From: Epiperipatus broadwayi
Taxonomy: Eukaryota; Onychophora; Udeonychophora; Euonychophora; Peripatidae
Direction of reading: 5' to 3'
NCBI GenBank assembly: GCA_028023455.1
Contig: JAQFVV010012394.1
Coordinates: 28,473,010 to 28,537,009 of the forward strand
DNA length: 64,000 bases
Part shown: one piece after another, positions 56,293 to 64,000 of the stretch
Layout of the letters: each line of letters opens with the position of its first letter
Numbering within the stretch: the stretch's first letter is position 1
The notes under the pieces: model-generated
Databases searched by the model: none
What the model was told of the DNA's origin: nothing
The model's input: only the letters and a program-made list of their open reading frames with translations
Position numbers and translations under genes: made by a program

Positions 56293-57232
56293 GGCAGAAG
56301 AGAAATGACCATAGATCTTTAAAAAAGATTGGATTCAAACTAGAAAAGAGATCATTGTCTGCTTGAGTCTATTTAGATCTTTTTTTAGTTGTATTAAAAA
56401 TAGTGCAGGAAAGCAATGTCATGGTCAGATTAAATCCCTAGACAACACTCTTTTATATGATAGTATCTCTATCTGCAGTATTTTAATCATTTTTTGAATA
56501 ACTGTGCAAGAAGGATGACTGTTATCAATAAGATATTTATTCTACTGGTTCTAAATTTGGTGAGAGATATAGTATAATGAAATTAAAATAGATCTTTGTA
56601 GTTTTAGGAAGGCCGAAAGCCAAACTTTTAATAGATTATCTGAATTTTTAAAATATCTTGGATTAGGAAATGTGTAGGCTCACAAGATAGGCTGTCTGAT
56701 TTTAAGAAATTTATCTTTCCAATATTTAAAGATAACATGGATAAAAAAGACAGAAATGAAATATCATTGTAGTCTATTGAGCAAAAGTTCTTTCAAAGCA
56801 TTTTAAAATCAATTATTAAAGACTCAGTGTGTGTGTGTTTAGAGAATTGAGATGTATCATGGATGTTTTTTTATGCCAGGCAAACCGAGAAAAGTGTGTT
56901 CAGGAAAGATGATAGTATTATTTTGTCAACTTCATAGCTATTTTATTTATTTTTTCGAAATGATTTGTGGCAGTATTTGAAATTATCTACCTGCTCTTCC
57001 AAGTTTAATTCATATTGCACAACTTCTATATGGAAGTTTAGATGAAAGTGTTATTATAGGTAGAAAATCTGAAGTTTTTAAGATAAAATCTGATGATAAA
57101 TAGATATGTGTACCTGCTCTGTGTTTTTCTATTAAATGATGGTTGTGTTTAGAGGTGTTTATTGCAGTTTTATGATGTAATCGCCAAATAGCAATGTAAG
57201 TTTAGTGGGAGAGTTTTCAACCTGTATTAATT
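56293..57232. other. no firm feature; possibly old LINE sequence
   Basis: Scattered plus-strand stretches are less AT-biased than the surroundings (56600-57100) and lie just upstream of a LINE remnant in the same orientation, but no RT motif can be read. Confidence 0.3.
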
Positions 57233-57312
57233 AAAAGCAAATATGAGAACATTTTATTGGATTCTAAACTTAAAGCAAAAATGAGAACATTTTATTGGAT
57301 TCTAAATTTAAA
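57233..57312. repeat. tandem duplication, period 38 bp, two copies
   Basis: AAAGCAAATATGAGAACATT at 57233 and AAAGCAAAAATGAGAACATT at 57271 start two nearly identical units. Confidence 0.8.
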
Positions 57313-57499
57313 GCATGCTAGTCATTGCAACTATTTTTGTCAATTTAACCATATACTACAGAATGCAGTTAAGATTTTAAAGAAACTTATGAAGTCATTA
57401 ATTCGAAAATTCAGGGTGTGTTATCAGATATGAATGGAAGAAAAATCTTCAGCAATTTTTAGCTTGATTGGTTATCAACTGGTGAATAGCATTTTGACA

Positions 57500-57960
57500 G
57501 TTTATTAAATAAAATTATCATCTTGGATGGTGTTGTCCAACACAGATTTCTTGTACTTCTGCATTATAGAGGGTATAAGTACTTTAAATCAGTTGTAAAT
57601 AGAGTTAGTTTGCCAAATTTATTATATGGGTGTAACACATGGATCTCTTATCATAAGACCCTTAAGAAATTTTCAAAATGTTTTGAAGATTCTGAAAATA
57701 TAATTGGCAAGTCGTAAGTTTAATTAGTTTCTTTCCCTTTTTTGGATATGATGATACTGAATTATGTTGTAAGAGGACATTATCACCATCAGATTGAGTA
57801 TTTGGAGTAAATGAATAGTAAGAGACCATAAATGTATGATGAAGTTGAGTATCAAATAACCAGATTTTAGTTACATTATAAAGATTATATCGAAGAAATG
57901 TACTCTCGATTAGTTTCATTGGAAAATATGGCTGAAATTAAGATACAAGAGATGTTGAAG
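57500..57960 (+). mobile_element. LINE fragment (post-RT region)
   Basis: Around 57570-57700 the plus strand gives 'YKYFKSVVNRVSLPNLLYG' and 'CNTWISYHKTLKKFSKCF', matching the 'VY.AVVLP.LLYG.ETW..Y..HLKKLE.FH' block that follows the RT in CR1/Jockey-type LINEs. Downstream, 'HYKDYIEEMYSRL' could be the later 'YKD..K..L' region. Frames are broken. Confidence 0.62.
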
Positions 57961-58408
57961 TCATTCAGAAACAAAAATTTGCTTCAGAAGTTAGTATTGC
58001 TTGGTGTGAAATAGGTTAAAGAAACATTGTGAGATATGTGTGAATGTATATTATAGTTTACAGATTCATTTATATAACCTCGCAAAATTAATCTGTTCTT
58101 TAATTGTTCTGGATTTCCCCCTCTTTTTTGCAATTAAAACATATTTTTATGAAAAAATACAGATATTGCCCTTATAAAAATCTTCAAGCTAATCAAAAAT
58201 ATAAATAATAAGACAGCTTTGAAAATGTTAAAAAGCAATGTTAAATTTAGTGGAAAATGACAATAATCTGAAGCAATGATATATCTGGATTAAAAAATTT
58301 CCATGATATGGCCACTGAAATCATGACAATTTTATCATATCGCCAGCTTTTATTACTTGTGAAGCCAGCTACTTTTTTCTAATGGATTCTAGCATAATCT
58401 GGTTTAGC
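57961..58408. other. no recognised feature
   Basis: AT-rich DNA; nothing supported. Confidence 0.4.
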
Positions 58409-58723
58409 TAGATGAGTTACACAGAAGCTAAACTCTTCATACAGTAGCACCACTCAATGCAAGCCAGAGTAAAATCCCCATCTAGTGCCTACTCATCCAA
58501 TATCCTTGGATGAGAGCAAGCCAGACTCATCACTGATGAAAGCCACAAGCTAGAAGTCTGGGGATATTGGATGAGTAGGCACTATATGGGGATTTTGTGC
58601 AAAAACCTTCTTGCATCCATTGATTATTCTGGATTGCACTGAATAGTGCTACTGTATGGAGACTTTAGCCTCTGTGTAACCAGCTTGTGTAAGCAAAAAG
58701 AATGGTGATCATGTAGATGAGTT
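58409..58723 (+). mobile_element. HHR family A, copy A7, 10-bp target duplication
   Basis: TAGATGAGTT is repeated at 58409-58418 and 58714-58723. Arms are ACAGAAGCTAAACTCTTCAT.. on the left and ATGGAGACTTTAGCCTCTGT on the right, and a second inner inverted pair (GTGCCTACTCATCCAATATC at 58485, its reverse at 58562) brackets the ribozyme region at 58520-58558, where CUGAUGA is present but GAAAC is reduced to GAAG. The 3' tail ends ATGGTGATCATG. Confidence 0.78.
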
Positions 58724-58759
58724 GTTTCATTGTTGATAGAATACAAACATATTTATAAT

Positions 58760-58870
58760 AGAGTTTTCATCACTGATTTAGCATATGGATTTTGGCACCT
58801 GTAGATCCGGCATTCAAACTTCTTATGAACTCCTGATCATTAAAGCCATATGCCTTTTTTATTATAAAGA
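58760..58870 (+). mobile_element. SINE-2-like copy
   Basis: The tail TTCAAACTTCTTATGAACTCC followed by AAAGCCATAT equals that of the copy near 22710. The head is decayed. Confidence 0.4.
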
Positions 58871-59269
58871 AACCTATAGAGATTCCAAAAAAAAAAGATA
58901 AAGACGATTCACTAATGGCTTTATGAAGTCTCTCAATTCTGCCATTGTACCCATAAGTCCATCAGTCATTAACTATCGGATTCATACTGTGTATTGGTCT
59001 ATGTTTACAAAGATCGCTGATAAATTCCATTTATAAAAATATTTGAAAGGATTCATTGTTTGAGATTTTTTAAGAAGTTCAAATGCCAGAAATAAAACTA
59101 GGATCATTCCAGAATTTAGCACTCAACTACTGCTCTTCACCATATAGGGCTAAGTTCTGCACTTGACTATTGGTGCTTGTTTTCACTATCTTTTCAGCAC
59201 AGTTAAACAAGTCCAAATAAATGAACTGTATATCAGCTATTGTTAATAAAAACCATTTACAAAGCAACA
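58871..59269. other. no recognised feature
   Basis: Moderately AT-rich; no motif found. Confidence 0.4.
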
Positions 59270-59885
59270 ACTTAGAATAATGAAGTGACTGATTTCTAAT
59301 CTAATGCCACCTATGGTAGGCTTGTGTAATCAATGAATACCAGATGGTAATACATTTAAATCTCATTCTCAAACTGGTTTCTGGTCATTGTCTTTATAAG
59401 GCTTGGGATTCAAAGCTTGAAGCAATGCAGCTTTGCATCCAGCAATGATCTTTAACTCTGTTTTGCTACTCAAGCTAAATGCTTGAAATTTAAAATGTCC
59501 TGAAGTTTTGAACCCATGTCAATCTGCTTGGACAGTTGCATAGATCTGATTTGTTGTTGTTATTAACTTTTCTAGCCAGGATTTTAAAAAAAAAAGTGCC
59601 TACACATAATAAAGAAACTGATTGTATTAAAATATATAAACTGACTTGAAGTCAGATCCAAAATTCAACAGGTTGACTTGGTTTCAAAATCATAGGTTGC
59701 TTTAAATTTTAGGACTTTAATTTGAATAGTAAAATGTTTTAATTACTTCCATCTAGCCATGGACCCCATTGCCTCACTGATAAAGCCAAAAGCATGAGAC
59801 CAGTCTGCAAATAGGCATTTAAATGCACTATTTGGTAATTACTAATTATTCAAGCTTACTATAGATGGCACTGGAAAATGGTGTT
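59270..59885. mobile_element. HHR family A palindrome, copy A5, both ribozymes decayed
   Basis: Outer arms are inverted: AATGCCACCTATGGTAGGCTTG at 59303 and CAAGCTTACTATAGATGGCACT at 59852. The left half has a decayed ribozyme on the minus strand (AAACTGGTTTCTGGTCATTG, 59388-59410), the right half one on the plus strand (CACTGATAAAGCCAAAAGCA, 59776-59812; core U7G8 changed). It parallels the palindromes of families B and C. Confidence 0.62.
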
Positions 59886-60429
59886 TTGTAAAAGCTTAAG
59901 AATTAATTTATTGTATATCTTGAAATAGTAAGATTATGTTACAATTTGAAATATAAAATTAATTTAATCCCAGATACAGAAAAATATATATATTATGTCA
60001 TTGTGGAATGCATTAAATTTTTTTTTTTTTTATCATGTATTTTATTTATACCTTAACAGGAGCAGTTTATGATTATTCCAACTTCAATTGGGTAGGGAGG
60101 GTTTATTTTATTACAGCTTCAAATAACATCAACGTAATGACATTCAATACTTTTAAGATCATTAATGTTAACAAGTTTGTCTTTGAAATATCCAGTAATT
60201 TAATTTTTTTTAATATATTGCAGCCTCTAAGCATGGACAACTTTGAACAATTAATTACATTCTTAGAATACGAAATATGTTGATGGAATTTTTTTTTACT
60301 TACTTTAATTACATTCCTTACTTTTTTAAAGCAACCATTTTTTTTAAAACCTTTATTCATATTTAAAATTAAATTTGGGAATAATGTATTGATGACAACT
60401 TTTGTGTTAATATTATATACTTTGGTCCT
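59886..60429. other. no recognised feature
   Basis: AT-rich DNA; overlapping frames on both strands (60035-60283, 60103-60444) show no family pattern. Confidence 0.4.
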
Positions 60430-60720
60430 CATTATCACCATCATTTTAAACCATTATCGATCTACTGCAGGATGAAGATCTCTTCAAGTTTAATTCAGTT
60501 TCCCCACATCGTACTAGCAAATTGCCTTATTTCATCCATTCATCTCACACATGGTCTTTTTCTAGCTCTTTTACAATCTCTAGGGATTCAATTTAAATCT
60601 TCAACTGTCCATCTATTATCTCTTCTAGTAATATGTTTAAGCTCAGTTCCACTTCCGTCTCTTAATTCTTTCAATATGGAGATTTTAGACCACCCAAGGA
60701 AATAGGAAGAGATATATGTC
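60430..60720 (-). mobile_element. LINE 3' end (same family as 7288 and 37617)
   Basis: The minus strand ends in 'contents' of the same tail: GATCTTCATCCTGCAGTAGA with an ATGATGGTGATAATGA 3' run, and farther up the decayed 'RW..EI...W.P..CKR..KRP' region (60540-60640). Identity with the copy at 7310-7450 is high (CATCTCACACATGGTCTTTT against CATCTCACATGTGGTCTCTT). Confidence 0.68.
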
Positions 60721-61585
60721 AGGGGTTCCAAGAAGAGATCGAAAACCTATTATATTTATTTTGATCTTATTATTCGAAGTTTGTGCAACTAAATGCCAAT
60801 AATATTCCACAGAGAGACAGCAGCCTAAAATTTCTGTCTATTGATTGACTTTTTGTTATTATTGAAATCTTGCAGTAAATAATTCAATTTTAAAATTATT
60901 TTGCTTGAATATTGATTTTCAGTTCTGTATGGGTTAGCATAGTGTTGGCGCGCGAACTCGATGGATTGCGATTCGTCTCTACCGCTTTCGAACTTTATAT
61001 ATTATTTTCTGATTGACAAATTATCTGATTATTTTGTTATAAAAATTTCTAAGCTTATAAGAGTATGATTTGTTAAAATATTCACTTTGCATACCAGAGT
61101 TTTAATTAAAAAATTAATCAATGTATATTTTTTTTAAGTTTTGATTTTTAAGTAATGAAAATTTTAATAGAAAACTATGAACCATTTATAAAGTTAAAAA
61201 ATGTCTAAAAAATGGATATCTCATTAAAGACTAAAATTACTGTCTGTACTACACAATAGATCCAGTAAAAATAATCGAATGGTTTTACTTTTAGAGAGTT
61301 CGTAAGTTCAAGCGCAGGAAATGCTAGCATTGGAATAGATTCAGTACCTAACCTTCCAGAGTCTGACATTATCACCACATAGGGCATAGATTTAGTGTGG
61401 TGTCTGCACACCGATGTGCACATACAAACAAAATCATAGTTAAAAAAAAACAGCTACTAAGCGTACAATTAAAATTAGTCTAAAATACAATAGACATATA
61501 AAGTGAAAGTTATAATTCCTAGTTTACTCGTTCTACAATTTCTTCAAGAAAGCATCAGTACTGTTATATATCAATGACAGCATTC
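60721..61585. other. no firm feature; one GC-rich island
   Basis: GTGTTGGCGCGCGAACTCGA (60943-60962) stands out by its CpG content but does not fold as a tRNA that I can complete. Confidence 0.35.
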
Positions 61586-61850
61586 ACATCACAAAAGGAT
61601 AGGGAAGGGGTTTGCAGTGTTATGGAGATGAGATTTCAAGTCTGGGTTTGAAATCTTAGGTTTTTTTTAACATTTTAGGGTATTAATTTGAATAGAATAA
61701 AGGAGTAATGGTTGGCGCTTAGATGCATATTAGTTCTTGTACTGATGAAGGCAAGAGCCAGAAACCGATTCATCTGGAGATGGGCATTTTATAAGTATAT
61801 ATTCGTTGGTCACTTGAGTTTACAGATGACTAAACTAGGGTGAAGGTAAC
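61586..61850 (+). mobile_element. HHR family A, copy A6
   Basis: The ribozyme core is readable on the plus strand at 61738-61784: CUGAUGA, stem II GGC-AAGA-GCC, GAAAC. Stem III and stem I do not pair as in A1 (AUUCAUC then UGGAGAUG against UCUUGUA), so activity is doubtful. Upstream TTTGCAGTGTTATGGAGATG resembles a SINE-2 head and might be a separate insertion. Confidence 0.5.
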
Positions 61851-62484
61851 TTATTGTCTTATTCTGATATATTGATAGGGATAGGTAGAACTTGCCAGAA
61901 TTCTAAAAATAAAAGTCCCTCAATTAATTGCTGCAATTATTATCTAGATTGTTCACAGCTTGCATTCAAATATATCCTTTAGAAATGTTAATAGGGAATG
62001 ATGAGTTGTTTATGAATCAGGATTCAACAGTTAGTTCCAATACTAAAATATTCTGAGAAAATGTTGGAACATTAAAAATTAGGCACTATCACAGATAATG
62101 TAGAAACTATAAAGATGAAAGTTTATATAAAATGCAAATCATTGACATTAAAGAGAAACTTAGAAGAAAATACTGTAAAACAAATATATTAATTTTTGTA
62201 ATCATGCCAAATAAAGATTGAAGATATGAGATAGGAAGAATTAAGTAAATAAAGCTCTGCAATTATGAGATAATAGCAACCTTTTTAGTTAAGTACTATT
62301 TTCTGATTGAGCACCAGTAATAAATTTGTTTAATTTAGAAAAAATATATTAGATATTTATAAACAGACTATTACATTATATTCGGCAAAAATTTTGATTC
62401 ATATTTTATAAGTCAGAAATTTTGGAGAGAGGTATGATGAAAATGGGCAGGGGCAGAGAGAGAGGAAAAAGATATATTAAAGTA
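61851..62484. other. no recognised feature
   Basis: AT-rich DNA; nothing supported. Confidence 0.4.
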
Positions 62485-63000
62485 CCATCCCTTATTAAGA
62501 GAAGATTGCTGAAACTTGAAGTGATTCAGACAGTGTATGGTAGTGAAACTATGGGTTGTAATATTGGGTAGTCAAGTATTTACCTTGCTATGACATCATG
62601 ATGGTCAACATTGTTTCTGCAGGTAAGCATCGTCGGAAGAACACATGACCATTGTCATGGCAACGAAGACACTGACATGACTAATCTGAGAGATTTGATT
62701 TTTTGACCCTCGAGATTTTTTTGCAAGATTTTTTTGTTCGTCTTGACCCGCGAGATTTAAAAAGTGGATTAGCAAGGTAAATATTTGACTACCTAATATT
62801 GTTTATATGTGATTTGCAAGTTTTTGTGATGAAAGGAAAAACATTGAAGATGAAACACACTGTCATATTTCATATCATAACTTGCGATCCAGACATGCTA
62901 GCATCTTAAAATTTTTGTGATATAATACGTTATTGATTTTGAAGTGGCGCCACAGGCAACTTGGAAACAGAGCCAATCACTTTTCACTGTATGTTTCAAC
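62485..63000 (+). mobile_element. mariner-like remnant, interrupted
   Basis: The frame 'ETLEVIQTVYGSETMGCN' (62510-62562) continues after the nested insertion as 'FVMKGKTLKMKH'-type sequence in another frame, i.e. the mariner HTH 'YGSE.M...NV..WF..F.D.R..IEDE'. The end block GCCACAGGCAACTTGGAAAC / AGAGCCAATCACTTTTCACT matches the inverted terminal region of 30992-31503. Confidence 0.68.
62559..62801. mobile_element. 227-bp element with GGTAGTCAA ends and 8-bp target duplication
   Basis: TAATATTG is repeated exactly at 62559-62566 and 62794-62801. The insert (62567-62793) has inverted ends GGTAGTCAAGTATTTACCTT and, reversed from the right, GGTAGTCAAATATTTACCTT. Inside, GAGATTT-type motifs are repeated three times and the sequence is far more GC-rich than the surroundings. 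Removing it with one TAATATTG restores mariner reading. GG ends with 8 bp duplication resemble those of the large element at 39549 (GGTAATAG). Confidence 0.88.
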
Positions 63001-63394
63001 ATTTTTTTTAATTGGAAAAAATAGAAGCAATATATATTCCCAATTATCATGCTGATATGTTCTTATTGATCTGTCAAGAGGCTCTGACATTTGTAAACAT
63101 TATTTAAAACCTTGAATTTTTCCTTTTAAATTAATGACATAAAATATAATTTGTGTGTAATTTTAGAATAAAATTAATCAGATTATATGAATTGTTGTAT
63201 TAATAAACAAGAACATTGTTGAGCTATTATAATATCATTACAGAGTATGTGCATAAGATACAAATCCCCATTATTTAAAATTGTCAATATAAAACTAGTT
63301 TAGCTGAGGTAGGATTTGTAGTATTTAATTATTGAAAAGATGATTGGTGATTGTTTCTCTCTTTAAACTGCCAGTGCATATCCGAATCAACACA
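63001..63394. other. mostly unrecognised; mariner terminal fragment at about 63330-63395
   Basis: GATTGTTTCTCTCTTTAAACTGCCAGTGC resembles the inner part of the mariner terminal repeat at 31014-31050. The rest is AT-rich. Confidence 0.4.
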
Positions 63395-63640
63395 TTAAGT
63401 ATAATATTTTTGTAGTATAATTTCTCTCCACCATTCTCACACTGACCATTTATGTAAAATGATGTCTGATCTCCAAGATGCGCATTTCATTCAGAAGTAG
63501 AATCCCTCGGCTCATATCCCAATCTCTTCCACATATCTATCATTGATCAGTATATGTAGATATCCAATTACCATCTTTTAATTGATCTGTATCATATTTA
63601 CTGCCTTCACAACTTTGACACAAACTATTTAATGGAAGTT
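63395..63640 (-). mobile_element. HHR family B, copy B5, partial ribozyme
   Basis: On the minus strand the unit order is kept (TTTGTGTCAAAGTTGTGAAG, GATCAATTAAAAGATGG, then the ribozyme 3' half at 63452-63476: GAAA, stem III AU-GCGC-AU, C, UUGGAGAUC). The 5' half (CUGAUGA and stem II) is replaced by unrelated bases, so it cannot cleave alone. Confidence 0.55.
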
Positions 63641-64000
63641 TTTAATAATTTTTTATTAATTATTCATTAGACTAGAGTTCATATACTTAATGAACATTTC
63701 TGTAGTGTAATTTTTACTATACCAGTCTCATTCAAACTAGGCACTGGTGTCTGTCCACTTTTAACACCATGTGGAGAGGTATAATCATAAACATATGACC
63801 AAAGTGCAAAAGAGGTTTGATCCCCAAGATGCACATTTCAGGCTGAATTGACATTCGTCTTGGGGATCAACATCTTTTTCAAGTCTTTGGTCATATGTTG
63901 AGATTACTTCCCTCCACATGGTGTTAAAAGAAGATATAAACCAGCCCCTACTTTGCATGATAGTGGTGTAGTGAAAATTGCACTACAAAAATATTATTCA
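63640..64000. mobile_element. HHR family B palindrome, copy B6, cut by window end
   Basis: TTTGGTCATATGTTGAGATT (63887) and its counterpart ATAATCATAAACATATGACC (63782), and GGTGTTAAAAGAAGAT against TTTTAACACCATGTGG, are arms around a centre near 63845. A remnant of the ribozyme (GAAAUGUGCAUC UUGGGGAUC) is on the minus strand at 63811-63833. The right arm runs to the last base with TGTAGTGAAAATTGCACTAC, so the element continues beyond the window. Confidence 0.62.

Noticed and set aside
60103-60444. 113-codon minus-strand frame
   Set aside because: Lysine/isoleucine/asparagine-rich, overlaps an equally open plus-strand frame, no pattern.
60943-60962. GC-rich box as part of a tRNA or SINE
   Set aside because: No acceptor or anticodon stem can be completed around it.

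Overview
The window looks like intergenic or deep intronic DNA of an invertebrate animal. It is strongly AT-rich, full of homopolymer runs and (AT)n tracts, and has no intact host gene that I can support. Every coding signal I recognise belongs to a transposable element: non-LTR retrotransposons (LINEs), Penelope-like elements (PLEs) with a GIY-YIG endonuclease, and hAT, mariner and Tigger-like DNA transposons. Eight short SINEs derived from tRNA-Gly are also present. The exact phylum cannot be settled from sequence alone; a mollusc or an arthropod would fit.

The most interesting content is a set of repeats that carry type I hammerhead ribozymes (HHRs). At least three sequence families are present. 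Family A lies at 4201-4846, 24157-24572, 25886-26363, 45290-45670, 58409-58723 and 59270-59885, with short foldback derivatives at 21933-22130, 53033-53164 and 53468-53685. Family B lies at 17365-17877, 19290-19600, 31690-32412, 42368-43260 and 63395-64000. Family C is the palindrome at 38204-38960. Ribozymes with all core residues and plausible stems I, II and III are seen at 4390-4434 (-), 19360-19401 (+), 32259-32302 (+), 38311-38355 (-) and 38861-38906 (+). Several of these elements share one layout: an inverted 5' segment, the 3' part of a unit, a full unit with the ribozyme, and a fixed 3' end. The flanking direct repeats vary in length (10, 10, 13, 13, 15 and 18 bp). That points to copying through a tandem (perhaps circular) RNA and target-primed reverse transcription rather than cut-and-paste. 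PLE fragments in the same window (28861-29497 and 51645-52305, the second with the inverted-repeat layout typical of PLEs) make a PLE enzyme a natural candidate for moving them.

Layout: 0-11 kb holds a Tigger-like element, four hAT elements, LINE pieces and the first HHR element. 11-16 kb holds SINEs, a mariner MITE and low-complexity DNA. 17-26 kb holds HHR families A and B and a mariner remnant. 26.3-27.3 kb holds a 298-codon open LINE C-terminus. 28.9-29.5 kb holds PLE remains. 31-34 kb holds mariner, an HHR palindrome and SINEs. 37.6-43.3 kb holds a LINE tail, the HHR palindrome of family C, a 1.86 kb element with GG...CC ends, and another family B copy. 44-48 kb holds foldbacks and a 1.4 kb minisatellite. 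50-54 kb holds foldbacks and the PLE. 56-64 kb holds a SINE, LINE pieces, HHR palindromes and a mariner interrupted by a small element with an 8-bp target duplication. No CRISPR, operon, origin or bacterial-type signal is present.
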